Positions 11,012 to 21,805 of a DNA stretch of 64,000 nt are shown here, piece by piece. Made by a program: the position numbers and the translations under genes. How positions within the stretch are numbered: the first letter of the stretch is position 1; every line of letters starts with the position of its first letter. This DNA comes from Siphonodentalium dalli (taxonomy: Eukaryota > Mollusca > Scaphopoda > Gadilida > Siphonodentaliidae), in NCBI GenBank assembly GCA_032622095.1, contig CP136062.1:4030001-4094000 (forward strand). Reading direction: 5' to 3'. Below the pieces are notes generated by a model that was not told where the DNA came from, did not search any database, and saw only the letters and a list, made by a program, of their open reading frames with translations.

Positions 11012-12600
11012 GTGAATAGGTATACAGTGAGTTATTGTATGTCATGACTTATGTGAATAGGTATACAATGAGTGACTATATGGTTATGAGTGGGTTGTCC
11101 ATTGTAAGATGCATCTATGTATACAAGGAGATGTCATGGTCAGGTGTGAGCTGAATCGGTATGCATGGAGTGACTGTATGGTGTATGATTGTGTATATCC
11201 AGTACGGGTGCACCAGGTGTGCCTGTATGGGCATTTGTGTTGTGTATGGATGTAGCTACATGGTCATCTATGTGTTGATTATGTATATATGGAGTGACTG
11301 TAAAGGCATGGGTGGGATGTACATGTGTTGTCGGTGTGATCATGGATGGATGTGTTGGTAAATAGGGTGTGATTTTATGGTTGCGGGTAATGTGTATAGG
11401 TATACACGGAATGACTGTACGGTCATGATTGAATATGATTACCTGGAGTAAGCTGTGTGGACATTATCGAGTGTGTGGGTATATAGGGAGTGTCCTTGTG
11501 GTAACGGGTGGGGCGCATATTTATATATTTCATGGATGTATTATCATTGGTGGGTGTATAGGGATTAGATGTATTATCATGGATGGCATGTATGATTATA
11601 CAGTGAATTGCTGAATTGTCATGTGTGAGGTGTATATGCAAGTATGGACTGTTTGAGTGGTTGTGTGTATATCTGGAAGGGCTGAATGGCCATTAGTGAG
11701 GCTTACTTGTATGCTTGGAGTGAATCTATGGTCTAGGGTGGGCTGTATATGTATATCGAGTGGTTATATGACTATGTGTGTCGATATATGTATACAGGTA
11801 GTGATTGTATGGTCAATGGTGAGATGAGTACATGTAGGTTCTAAAAGTAGTGACTGTATGATCATAAATATAATGGACATCTATACAGGGGGTGACTATT
11901 AAAATGGTCATGTGTCAGGCGTATGAGTATACCTGGTGTTCCTGTTTGGTGACTCGTGGCGGTATGATCATGTGTAGGTTATACCAGTATACACATGTGT
12001 TGCTTTATTGTCATGGGCAAGGGATACGTGTATATAGCAAGTGGCTATATGGCCATGGATAAAGTGCATATGCATACATGGAGTGACTATACTGACATGG
12101 CTGTGGTGTATTCGTATATCTTGAGTGACTATGTGGATACAGGGAGTGACATGGCCAATGTTGAGGTGAATATGTATGCAAGCATTGACCATGGTCGTGT
12201 ATGAATGTTTTGAATAGGTACACACGGTCATAGGTCAGGTACCATTTGTTAAGGTGTGTGTATGAAGCGAGTGGCTATATGGCCATTGGTGATGTGCATA
12301 TGTATACCCAGAGTCGGCGGAGTGACTTTATGGTCATTGTCGATGTATATATTGATTTATTTGACCACGTGTTTGGAGAATAGGTATACAGGGGGTGCCC
12401 TTATGGCCAATGGTGAGCTGAATGGGTATACAAGGAATGACTATATGGTTATCGGTCATGTTAGGAGTATCCCCGGTGTGCCTGTATCGTGACGTGGTCA
12501 TGGGTCAGGTGTACATGTATACAGTGGGTCACTATATTGTTATGTCTGTGGTGTTTATGTATATATGTAATGACTGTGTGGTAATAGGTGGCCATCGTTT
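11012..12600 (+). repeat. ~40-bp minisatellite, left half
   Basis: Degenerate tandem units with the core GAATAGGTATACANNGAGTGACTNTATGGTCATG. Well-preserved copies start at 11012 and 11053 (41 bp apart), and many diverged ones follow to ~12600. The unit is richer in G on this strand. Open frames on both strands here have no stop-codon pressure and are repeat artefacts. Confidence 0.8.
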
Positions 12601-13295
12601 TCCGCGTTTAACGCCCCCATGTATATAAACACCATCAAGATAGAGAACTCTCTGACATGACCTCTCCATTGATTAACATATCCTTGAGTTATTGTGCCAC
12701 CCAAGGTACACATGTACAACCCACCCATTACCTCAGTCACTCCATATGTACATAAACACAACACAAATGACAACATAGTCACCCACTTTATACACGTACA
12801 CCTAATCATACAGCCATACTTGGTTTACCCATACATACCACAAATGACGATACAGCCACGAGTCACCATGTATAAACACCAGGTATACACATACACCCGA
12901 CACATGGCCATATAGTCACTCTATGTATACATATTCACTACATTCACGATCATACGGTCACGCGTTGTATACCTATTCACCTCACCATGGACTATATAGC
13001 ACTAGATGTATACCTATTCGCCATATCCATTATCATAGAGTCAATCCAGGTATACATATGCACATCACCAATGGTGAGCCCTTCCAGATATACAAATACC
13101 CGCACATACGACCTCTCATAAGTTCCACACTTGCCATACTCATGATCATGCATCTACTCCCCATACACCATCAATGATAACACATCCACAACATATATAT
13201 ATATATACAACCCACCGTTGCCAACAGGGCACTCCCCATATACCCACACATCATCCATAACCATACAATAACTCGCGGTATACATATCCTCCTCT
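12601..13295 (-). repeat. ~40-bp minisatellite, right half (inverted)
   Basis: The same unit as 11012-12600 but in reverse complement (for example TGTATACCTATTCACC around 12968-13020). The orientation switches at about 12590-12620. This half is about 0.7 kb against 1.6 kb on the left, so the two halves have expanded or contracted independently. Confidence 0.78.
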
Positions 13296-14577
13296 ACGAT
13301 CATAAAGTAACTCCCTTGCTGTCATCTTGGCTTCCATCCTGTATCCAGTTGATAATTTTTTTATCATAATGGGCCAGACTACCCACATCTCATGGTTCAT
13401 CTCAGTTTCGTCTCAAAGTTCTGCCCATTTCCTTTCAATAATAAACATAATAGAACATAGTTGTCAGTTAATTAACTAACATGTATAATAACCAACTGAG
13501 TCACAATTTGCTACCTTTTGGGATAACGCAGTGAATAATTTTCTGGATATGTGTAAAATATTTACTTTTTACAAATTTGGTTGCCATTTTGGAAGCCATC
13601 TTGAGCAATTTAGTCTATAAACACCATAGCGTAACACATTTAAGATAGGTCAAAAGAATAAACACATTTGATACCAAATGTAGTTGCATTTTATTTGAAA
13701 AAATGGTCGAACCCTGAAAAGTTATTTTTTGCCGATATTTATTTCAAGTTTGTGAGAGAAAAATCCAATATATCTGGTGATGTCAGTGGTGACAATAGTA
13801 ACAATGAAACATGGTGTATCAGACATGTTAGTATTCAATGTATAGAATACAGATTAGCCAATGTTATACATCAACCACAACTTGTAAGCAATTGCATGAC
13901 ACCCTGGTGCAATATTTACAATTTTCCATATTTTGGTGGCCATTTTGGCAGCCATTTTGAGCCAAGGCAAGATTTTTGGTTCCAGAGAGTTGGAATATTC
14001 ATAGGTAATGATATGCCTCACTTGCATTACAATGTTCTTTTCATTTCTAGTTGAAATATGACTAGAATCCCAATTGTGATTTTTTTGTAAAATTTTGTAC
14101 CGCGTTCTGTAAAATCGAATATTTGAGGGATTGGAAGGGGTTAGGACTCCAATAATTGCATATTTAATTGCTCCAATGATCAGTTAATATACAAAACACA
14201 AAATAAAGTTGCATTACTCAACCAGTTCCAAACAGCATGAATTGAACTAGAAGATATTTGTGAAAAAATGTCATATTTTCAACTTCCGGCGGCCATATTG
14301 GCGGCCATCTTATGAAAATTGAGATATGTTTTGGCCAATGAACCGTGGTCACCTCCCAACTATAATTGTATTGAGAAAACTGTGAGAAGATGCGATTTTC
14401 ACAAGAAAAGGATGGCATAAACCACCCAACCCAAAAACTGAGATTTTCAAAAAGGTCAAGGTCAAATTGAAGGTCAAGGTAACCTCCAAAATCTGGAACC
14501 AGCCAGTTTAGTGATACTCACCAACCACTTAACAAATTCTGGAAGTTTGGCGCTTCTATCACAAAGTGAACGATTTT
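13296..14577 (-). repeat. right inverted arm of the foldback-like element
   Basis: Reverse complement of 9643-11011, with scattered substitutions and small indels. Open frames such as 13668-14054 lie in this arm and carry no protein domain; the matching left arm does not keep the frame. Confidence 0.8.
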
Positions 14578-14930
14578 TTATGTTTTCCTGTAATTATCCC
14601 CCCCCACTACCATGGGAAACTGCATTAATGGCACAGATATTTATTACCATGGGAATCTGTGCATCTGCGATTTTAAAGTCGGTCAGAGTGCACTTGCACT
14701 TTACTTGCTACCAAAGCTCATATACAGAGAATACTCTTTTTTATTTTATCTTCTTTTTTCCCGTTTTATGCAGAACATAACTCAACATTTGAGTTGAGTC
14801 GCTATGGATGCTTGCGACATAAATGGTCAAGATAAGTTCATCATAAGTTATTGTCGTTAAAGAGACTGTTCAGCAGACATTCTACTGGTACTTATGTTCC
14901 AATTCACAATTTTAACTGGCTCCAACTTGA

Positions 14931-15219
14931 TTGGTTTGGTTTATTAGGGTTTATCGTCACTCTAGCCGCTAGGCCACACATGACGTTGTAAATTTTACTG
15001 GTGGAGGAAAGACCACTCAGAGGCTTGACTTCACCAAGAAATCGCCCCACTGCGTGTAGAAACCACCAACCCCCAGAAAGCAACTGACAAACTTGCCCAG
15101 ATACACGATTCCAGTCACCATTCCTATGACGGGGTTTGAACCAGCTTCGTCAGCGTTGGACGGCCTGTGACGGTGTAATACACCTGGCACTCTACCGATT
15201 CGACCACCGGGGGCCCCTG
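14931..15219 (-). mobile_element. tRNA-derived SINE with perfect 11-bp TSD
   Basis: The 289-bp insert is flanked by the identical 11-mer CTCCAACTTGA at 14920-14930 and 15220-15230. On the minus strand it starts with a tRNA-like head: an A-box-like segment GGTCGAATCGGTAGAGTGCC near 15205, and a B-box-like GGTTCAAACCC near 15135. It ends in CGATAAACCCTAATAAACCA. RNA polymerase III promoters and TAAACC-type tails are typical of molluscan tRNA SINEs. It is too altered to be a functional tRNA gene. Confidence 0.88.
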
Positions 15220-15230
15220 CTCCAACTTGA

Positions 15231-17128
15231 AAACACATTTGACTTCTTGTCTGATATAATACAACATGTGTTGGATATTTTAGGAGGTGGGTGTGGGGAA
15301 GGGTGTCTTTATACATTTCAAATTCAAGGTGCATTCCTCCCCAATGGAGACGCTCCATCCACGTCCCTGATGAATGTTGGTGAAGTGCATACCGGTATGC
15401 GATTTTATAGCCCTGGAAGTTATTGCTGTGGCCAATTTTCTGATTTCATGTTTAAGTATACAATTGCAATTAAATAACTAGTCTGGGTAATAGCTTTTTC
15501 TAATGAAAACAATATTGTAATAAGTGTTTACTAATTTTTGCAGATAACCTCAGCTTATCGTAAGAATGAGTGATGTGATCCTCTGAATTTGCTGCAAGAC
15601 AACTTCGCCATAAATCTGGAAATTTGTGAGAGGACAAAACATTTCCAATGGCAGCCTGTGTCTGTGAGTAAAATATAATGATGTTACTTTTTTGCATTTC
15701 AACTAATCTTTTAATTTTGCGGGCCATTGGGGCTACATGATCGGATTCACATGTATCACAACCTACATGCACATGTACAGTCGGTCAGGATGCTGAAATC
15801 AATCATCCAGATGAACTACTCTCATAATAAGGGGGTGCTTTCGACTCTACGTCAATGCCATCGATGTGTGCTTCTTACGGAACACTCATTTTAGCACTGC
15901 GAAGCTCAACAGGGATATTATATAGATATATTCTTCGCTGATGTTGAATCGAATATGAATCATATACTCATGCAGCAGCATGTTTAATTGAATATGATTT
16001 TTTTTAATATTTGCAGGATCCTAAAATTAAGTTACCCCTAGTGTCATCGAGAATCTTTCATCAAGTGAACTCGTTGCAGAAGGTGCATGGATATATTTTG
16101 CGACAGCAAAACTCGAGCAAAATGTAATTATGCACTGTCCACCATGATTTTGATAATATATTTGAGATTATGGTACAGGTTGTGTTCTGTATTTATTCTA
16201 CACGATTGTGTCAATCCATGAGTCAGCTACCTTTATTGTGATTTAAGTCTGATGGATAACCGATTATGATCGGGACATCACCTGAAGCTGATTGTTGACA
16301 TACTAAATGTACCTTTAATAGCTGTTTGTCACCTGTCTTGGTGACAACATCAACACAAATAGTTCTGGCTTCTATTCCCCTAGAGGCATACAATAATAGG
16401 TATTCAATTATGAGATTTGGTTGAATAGTCAATAGGTGTGGAATAAAATTTTATTTTATTTTACTTCTAATTACACAGCTGCAATATTTCGTAAATTCAA
16501 TTACATTGTTGGTATAAATTTTCAGCTTGTCCACGATAGTGCAATCCTGATGTCATTGAGACTCGCAACATATTTGACATCATGCATGACAGCCTATCCA
16601 GTACCAGAGAATTAATTTAATTTCTTGCCATGTTCAATATATAACTAACTTGCCTAGATAGTGGATAAATATTATTACTTGATTGAATATTGGTGTGTAG
16701 TAAATACAAAACCAAACCACACCTGCACTTGGAGTAGGCAAACAATTGTGCACTTAGCTGATGCATACTTAATATTGATTATATTTAAACAGTTTACAGC
16801 TCGTGTTTGTTCTGAGCAATAACTATTTCTAAAAATAGTGACAAATATATGTCCCACAGGGCAACTTGATAGTCTCATTATATAAGTAAATCAATAGTAA
16901 TTGATAGTAGTGTTCCCAGGTAGGTGTTTTTGATTAATTTCTCTTATGTTATACCGAGGAAACTATATACTTGTTGTGGGAACAGATAATTCATCTTTAA
17001 ATTGAAGCCTGGAAATCATAGAGTGTGTCATTTCATGTTTGGGAAATATGATTAACATTGGTACAAGTGACCTAGATAGCTGGAACCTGATTTTCATCAA
17101 CAAGAGGGGGGAAATGGTTGGTTAAATG
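15231..17128. other. no gene seen
   Basis: Short open frames only, none with a recognisable domain or convincing splice context. I saw no further repeat structure. Confidence 0.5.
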
Positions 17129-17132
17129 TTAA

Positions 17133-17529
17133 AGGTACTCAATCCGATTAGACCCTCATAAATGACTATTTCTTTGGCTTCTGAGGTAAAAAAAATAATT
17201 GATTCGAGTCGAGTAACCTACCCATCAACCCTCAGAGTGATCAGATATAAATTTTTGAAGTTTTGTTATCTCTTGTTTCTGGCCCAGAACATGCCGTCAA
17301 AAGGAAGTTCTCAGTGCTTCATTTTAGAGTTATCCATCTTCGTATGTTTGAATAAATGTTTCTGTTGCAATTATTAGTACACATCTCAAGAAAATTACAA
17401 ATTAAACAAAAACAATATCTGATCATTCTGAGCTTTGATGGATGGGTTCCTCGACTCAAATATTTTTTGTTTTTACCCCTGAATCCGAAGAAATAGTAAT
17501 TTAGGGGTTCTTAATCAGATTGATTACCT
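17133..17529. mobile_element. TTAA-flanked MITE with ~115-bp inverted repeats
   Basis: TTAA occurs at 17129-17132 and 17530-17533. Between them, terminal inverted repeats of roughly 115 bp begin AGGTACTCAATCCGATTAGA on the left and AGGTAATCAATCTGATTAAG on the right (reverse complement). Inner matches include TATCTGATCA and the GAGTCGAG/CTCGACTC segments. A TTAA target is characteristic of piggyBac-type transposition. There is no coding capacity in 397 bp, so it is non-autonomous. Confidence 0.82.
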
Positions 17530-17533
17530 TTAA

Positions 17534-18590
17534 GATCCATGCTATAATAGATTTTGTTCAGTTCAAACCGTGATATACATAAAAAATGATTTAAAATTCT
17601 GACTTCATATATTTATTTTTTCAGGATGACTACATAATCAGATATAAAATGTGCTATATCAGGAAGTAGAGGTCTACCATACAGTAATGATATGTTACTA
17701 CTTGTAGCTTCAAAATGCCATGAGTTGAATTTCCCATTCAAGGTGGATGACAAACAGTATTTATGGACCAGTTCTCAAATGGGTGACAATCTTCAGCCGT
17801 GTAATATCATACAAATGCTTTGTAAATTACCATGTAATAGGTTATTGTGAAGGGGGATGGATGATAAGTCACATTATTGTAATTGATGATCTGACAATAT
17901 TCAACTAAGGAATTTTCTGTTCTTTGTTCATTAAAATCATGGTAAAAGAAGCCTTGATTTTGGCTAACTACAGGATTGGAGCAGTGGTCATACTATTATT
18001 CCTCTAGTTTATTAACTGACTGAAACAGCTGAAGTGGACTATCTAATAACATTTATCCAGTGAACATGTATGCTTGTGCCTCAACTGTTACTGTAGTGTC
18101 AACTAGAGTTTGAAGGCTCCTGCAGCACATGAAATATGAATTTTCAGCTTCATTTGTTGGATATATAGTAATATATACCATTAAAATAAAGTTCATGTAA
18201 AATAATTATACTCTTTGAGAATAAACTTTCCTCTATCAAAGTAATGGTGGTAACATTGTATTGAAAAACGATGTCAGTTTAATATAATATGGGTGTATTT
18301 ATCTACTGAAAATAGGATAAGTCAGTGGGGTGTACAATTAAATAACATCAAAGAGACCATATATAATATTGGTGTTTGGTGTGATGACACCTTATCAGTG
18401 TTCTGTGTATTCTGCTTCTGAATTGTAATGTAAGCATTGATACTGAATCTTAATTGCCATGATACACCATGAAAGTAATAGAGAAGTGATTCCTGGGTGG
18501 TATCCTAACTACCGTACATGTAACGCAACATAAATTGCTGGTCCCACTTTTAATTGTAACTTCTTTTGTAAATTTTAACAGTACTTATCT
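17534..18590. other. no gene seen
   Basis: AT-rich, with only short random frames and no clear repeats. The last ~50 bp belong to the repeat family described from 18590 onward. Confidence 0.5.
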
Positions 18591-18652
18591 GACAGTGCTG
18601 TCTCGTCAAAAGTTCAAAACAGATCAAAACGATAAATTTAATATATGATCAG

Positions 18653-18736
18653 TTTTCGAAAAATCCTCATGTCATTGATGCGGGAGAGGTGGCTTGGAAT
18701 CATTCCAAAGATCCTCATGCCCTGGCAATTGAAGAG
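18653..18736 (+). other. exon-like core, copy 1 (28 codons)
   Basis: Preceded by CAG and followed by GTGACT after GAAGAG, so it has acceptor- and donor-like borders and a length of 84 (28 codons, phase 0-0). The frame reads FSKNPHVIDAGEVAWNHSKD and onward without a stop. The protein is not recognised. Whether it is spliced into any transcript cannot be told from sequence. Confidence 0.35.
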
Positions 18737-19002
18737 GTGACTTCGATGCTGACTCCAGAATAATAGCAATTATTAAAATGCATGTAACATGCATGTAAAT
18801 CTATTCATAATAGCATTGTTTGTATTGTCATTGCCATTTTATTGTACCGGTATATATGAATTTCAATGCCGCAACTTTCTCTGAAGCTCCATTCCACAAA
18901 TCCGTTATACATGTATATGATAACTAATGGGTTAATACTTTTTGGAGAGTGTTGTGTCCTCTTGTCAAAACTTATCAAAATGATATTTTCATGCTCACTC
19001 AG

Positions 19003-19086
19003 TTTTTGAAAAATCCTCTTGTCATTGACAAAGGAGAGGTGACTTGGAGTCAATCTAAAGATCCTCATACCCTGTCAATCGAAGGG
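19003..19086 (+). other. exon-like core, copy 2
   Basis: Same borders (CAG before, GTGACT after GAAGGG), the same 84-bp length and an open frame reading FLKNPLVIDKGEVTWSQSKD. It differs from copy 1 at about 15% of bases by eye, while the surrounding sequence differs more. Confidence 0.35.
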
Positions 19087-19143
19087 GTGACTTCGATGCC
19101 TTATCCTGGATGCAAGCAATTAAAATATAAACTTGACTGCATC

Positions 19144-19655
19144 TAACTTTTCCGGTTCAATACAATTGTTTAATTGCCAATTTATTTTACAGGCAAATGA
19201 CAATGCCAACTATGGGTGATGTTCGATCAATTAAGTGTACTGGATGTATATCTAATAGCACATTCCTCGGGATTTTATTATGGGTAACATTTTTCTGACA
19301 ATGCTGTGTTTTCTCAACAAAATTTATCAATATATTTACTTTCATTCTCAGTTTTTGAAAGATCTTCATGTCATTGACATGGGAGATGTGGCTTGGAGTC
19401 AATCCGAAGATCCTCATGCCCTGTCAATTGAAGAAGTGGCTTCAAAAAATGAGAATGAAAGTATCATATTGATAAATTTTGTTGAGAAAACACAGCATTG
19501 TCAGAAAAATGTTACCCAGAATAAAATCCCGAGGAATGTGCTATTAGATATACATCCAGTACGCTTAATTGATCGAACATCACCCATATTTGGTATTGTC
19601 ATTTGCCTGTAAAACAAATGGCAATTAAACAATTATATTGAACCGGAAAAACTTA
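19144..19655. repeat. ~215-bp-arm inverted repeat around core 3
   Basis: Left arm 19144-19359 is the reverse complement of 19441-19655 with few mismatches (for example TTTTCCGGTTCAATA against TATTGAACCGGAAAA, and CTCAACAAAATTTATCAATA against its complement). The loop is about 80 bases. It could be an inserted palindromic MITE or an inverted duplication of the repeat unit. Confidence 0.8.
19352..19435 (+). other. exon-like core, copy 3, in a hairpin loop
   Basis: Borders are TTTCATTCTCAG before and GTGGCT after. The frame reads FLKDLHVIDMGDVAWSQSED and is open. The 215-bp inverted arms close immediately on either side, so the core occupies the loop. Confidence 0.35.
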
Positions 19656-19841
19656 GATAAATAGTGAGTTAAAACTTTTCTTGCCCATTTCATTGTCATT
19701 ACAAATTTATTATACCAGTACATGTAAATGCCAATGTAATATGAGGTCCATTCAGCATATATAACATATGATAGCATGTTTTTCATGACAATGCTGTGTT
19801 TTCACAACACAATTTATCAATATATTTACTTTCATTCTCAG

Positions 19842-19925
19842 TTTTTGAAAGATCTTCATGTCATTGACATGGGAGAGGTGGCTTGGAGTCAATCCGAAGA
19901 TCCTCGTGCCCGGTCAATTGAAGAA
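19842..19925 (+). other. exon-like core, copy 4
   Basis: Nearly identical to copy 3 apart from a few substitutions (GTGCCCGG for ATGCCCTG). It has the same CAG border and is part of the 490-bp tandem duplication. Confidence 0.35.
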
Positions 19926-20456
19926 GTGGCTTCAAAAACTGATAATTAAAGTATCATATTGATAAATTTTGTTGAGAAAACACAGCATTGTCAGAAAAAT
20001 GTTACCCAGAATAAAATCCCGAGGAATGTGCTATTTGATATACAACCAGTAGGCTTAATTTATCGAACATCACCCATAGTTGGCATTGTCATTTGCCTGT
20101 AAAATAAATTGGCAATTAAACAATTATATTGAACCGGAAAAACTTAGATAAATAGTGAGTTAAAACTTTTCTTGCCCATTTCAATGTCATTGCAAATGTA
20201 TTATACCAGTACATGTAAATGTCAATGTAATATGAGGTCCATTCAGAATATATAACATATGATAGCATGTTTTTCATGATTTATTTTGGCTAATAATTAA
20301 CGCTTTCAATATCAAACATTCTTACTGTGATGGCCTAAATTCAGTGGCCTCAACCATGCGATTCTGATTCGACATTACAGTTGCTACATCACCCAAAAAT
20401 GTCCAATATTTGCAAAAAGAATGCATGTAAATTTATTACACATAAAGTGTATAGAT

Positions 20457-20825
20457 TAGTTGGTACACAGTGTGTGTACCAAATATGCACAATACTGGGT
20501 ACAATATACTACAAAATTGTGTAGGTTGTTACACAGATGTGTATAAATAAAGTACACACTACTGTGTACTATGTACACAAATGTGTATAAATAAAGTACA
20601 CACTAACTGTGTATTATCTGTGTACTAACTGTGTAGTAACTGTCTACCAACGTTTACTACACATAATTGTATAGCGACTACACATACATGTGTGTATGGA
20701 GCTACACATATTTTGTGTACCAAAAATTGCTCTACAGTTTCAACACATAATTGTTGGGGAGCAGATGTTACACATATACGTGTACAAAGTGTGTAGCGTT
20801 TCTACACAGTGTTTTTTAGAGAGTA
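20457..20825. repeat. dense TACACA/TGTGTA dyad cluster
   Basis: At least fifteen TACACA or TGTGTA motifs occur, often as near-palindromes such as TACACATACATGTGTGTA and ACACATATACGTGTA. A short tandem unit, GTGTATAAATAAAGTACACA, appears twice (about 20550-20605). No coding frame is involved. Confidence 0.7.
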
Positions 20826-21350
20826 ACATGAGTATCAACTTCGGGACACAGTGTGCCCACTGCGTGCCTAGGCCATTCAGTCTAACCACACTCCTTTGGG
20901 TTGACCCCTTGACGCTTCATGCCGTGAGCAACACATAGTTATTGAAATCAGTCTATTTGAAGCCATTTTTCAGTAAACCATGTTTCCCACCATTTAGTCC
21001 ATTGAGGTACCAGCAGATAAGAATGTTCCAAGCCCGTGCAAGAAGTGGGTGACCAAGGCAAAGCCCAAATGATTGTGATCACTCTATATACCTGTGTTTT
21101 TGTAACTTTTGAAAAGTGCCCCTCTTCCATTCAATTCGTGCTCACTCAGCCATATATCACCTCACAACACAGTGCTTAGCACACTTGAGGTATCTGGTAC
21201 CACAAATCATTTGTGGAAAGTTTAATCAAAATCCATTTAAATATCTCAAAAAATATTACAGAATATAATAAGGGGGCTTTATTTTGTTAGGTGTTTATTA
21301 TATGCATTAAGTGTTCTTGTTGATTGTAAATTGATGACTTGTACTTTCAG
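20826..21350. other. no gene seen; likely intron upstream of the 21.4-kb exon
   Basis: No domain-bearing frame. The stretch ends in a good acceptor-like sequence (GACTTGTACTTTCAG at 21336-21350). Confidence 0.4.
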
Positions 21351-21805
21351 AAAAGCATCCTCAATGCGCTGGACTCCACGTTCACCTCCACAAATTATGT
21401 GAAGACGACCTGGCCATGAAATACAACAACACGCGCGTCTGTGACGGAACAATACTCGTACAGTACTTCCAGATAAAAGTACTAACACCAAGAGTGGCGT
21501 GGCTTTTCCGAAACAGACTGATCCAAGCCATGAACGAAACGAATGTGTACGCAGTCGTTATGTACGGAATTCACTCTAATTTTAACAGTAGTCCAGTGAT
21601 CGAGAAGATAATATCCTCACCACTGAAACAGATGAACAGTTCGACAGTAAAGTGGCCGAAAGTCGTTTGGCTGGCATCCCATAAAATCAAGAAACATCCG
21701 AAATCAAGAAAATACTTTTGGAAGCAGACACCCGAAATCGTGAAAAAATACAACTTACATCAAACATTCGCCGTGGGTATGGATGGATATGTCCGAGTTC
21801 TTTGA
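21351..21805 (+). CDS. exon of an unrecognised protein, probably terminal
   Basis: An open frame follows an acceptor-like TGTACTTTCAG and continues to a TGA at 21803-21805, about 150 codons. It begins KHPQCAGLHVHLHKL and passes through the methionine at 21416. It has several W, C and charged residues in a protein-like distribution (for example VKWPKVVWLASHKIKKHPKS), unlike the repeat-derived frames nearby. I do not recognise the family. It might be the last exon of a multi-exon gene whose other exons lie upstream or outside the window. No polyadenylation signal was confirmed. A pseudogene exon cannot be excluded. Confidence 0.5.

Larger units (their letters stand above)
9643..14577. mobile_element. 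Foldback-like element with long inverted arms
   Basis: The outer ~1.35 kb at each end are reverse complements of each other. The left end reads AAAATCGTTCACTTTGTGAT and the right end is its complement, finishing at 14577. Matching continues inward through several landmarks: the TGACCTTGACC stretch, the ATGGCCGCCAATATGGCC stretch, and the TAACTCCC stretch at ~10990 and ~13310. It then runs into minisatellites that are themselves in opposite orientation. No transposase frame is visible. This matches the plan of foldback (FB) transposons, whose inverted repeats contain tandem repeats. I found no convincing flanking duplication. It is non-autonomous, or possibly a palindromic rearrangement. Confidence 0.75.
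18590..20291 (+). repeat. four-copy tandem array with an exon-like core
   Basis: A unit of about 350 bp recurs. Its conserved 84-bp core starts at 18653, 19003, 19352 and 19842 (steps 350, 349, 490). About 60 bp upstream of each core is also related (ACAATGCTGTG... then a CAG). The last two copies are an almost identical 490-bp tandem duplication (19321-19810 and 19811-20291). Copies 3 and 4 sit inside hairpins: arms 19144-19359 and 19441-19655 around copy 3, and shorter arms around copy 4. Outside the core, copies 1 and 2 are clearly more diverged. Confidence 0.8.

Noticed and set aside
11140-13177. Many 60-90-codon H/T/Y-rich frames on both strands
   Set aside because: They lie in the degenerate ~40-bp minisatellite and show only its periodicity.
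13668-14054. 128-codon plus-strand frame in the right foldback arm
   Set aside because: The reverse-complement left arm contains stops in the same frame, so it is not conserved as coding.
15130-15215. Possible tRNA gene on the minus strand
   Set aside because: The head is tRNA-like, but it lies inside a SINE with a target duplication, and the arms do not form a clean cloverleaf.
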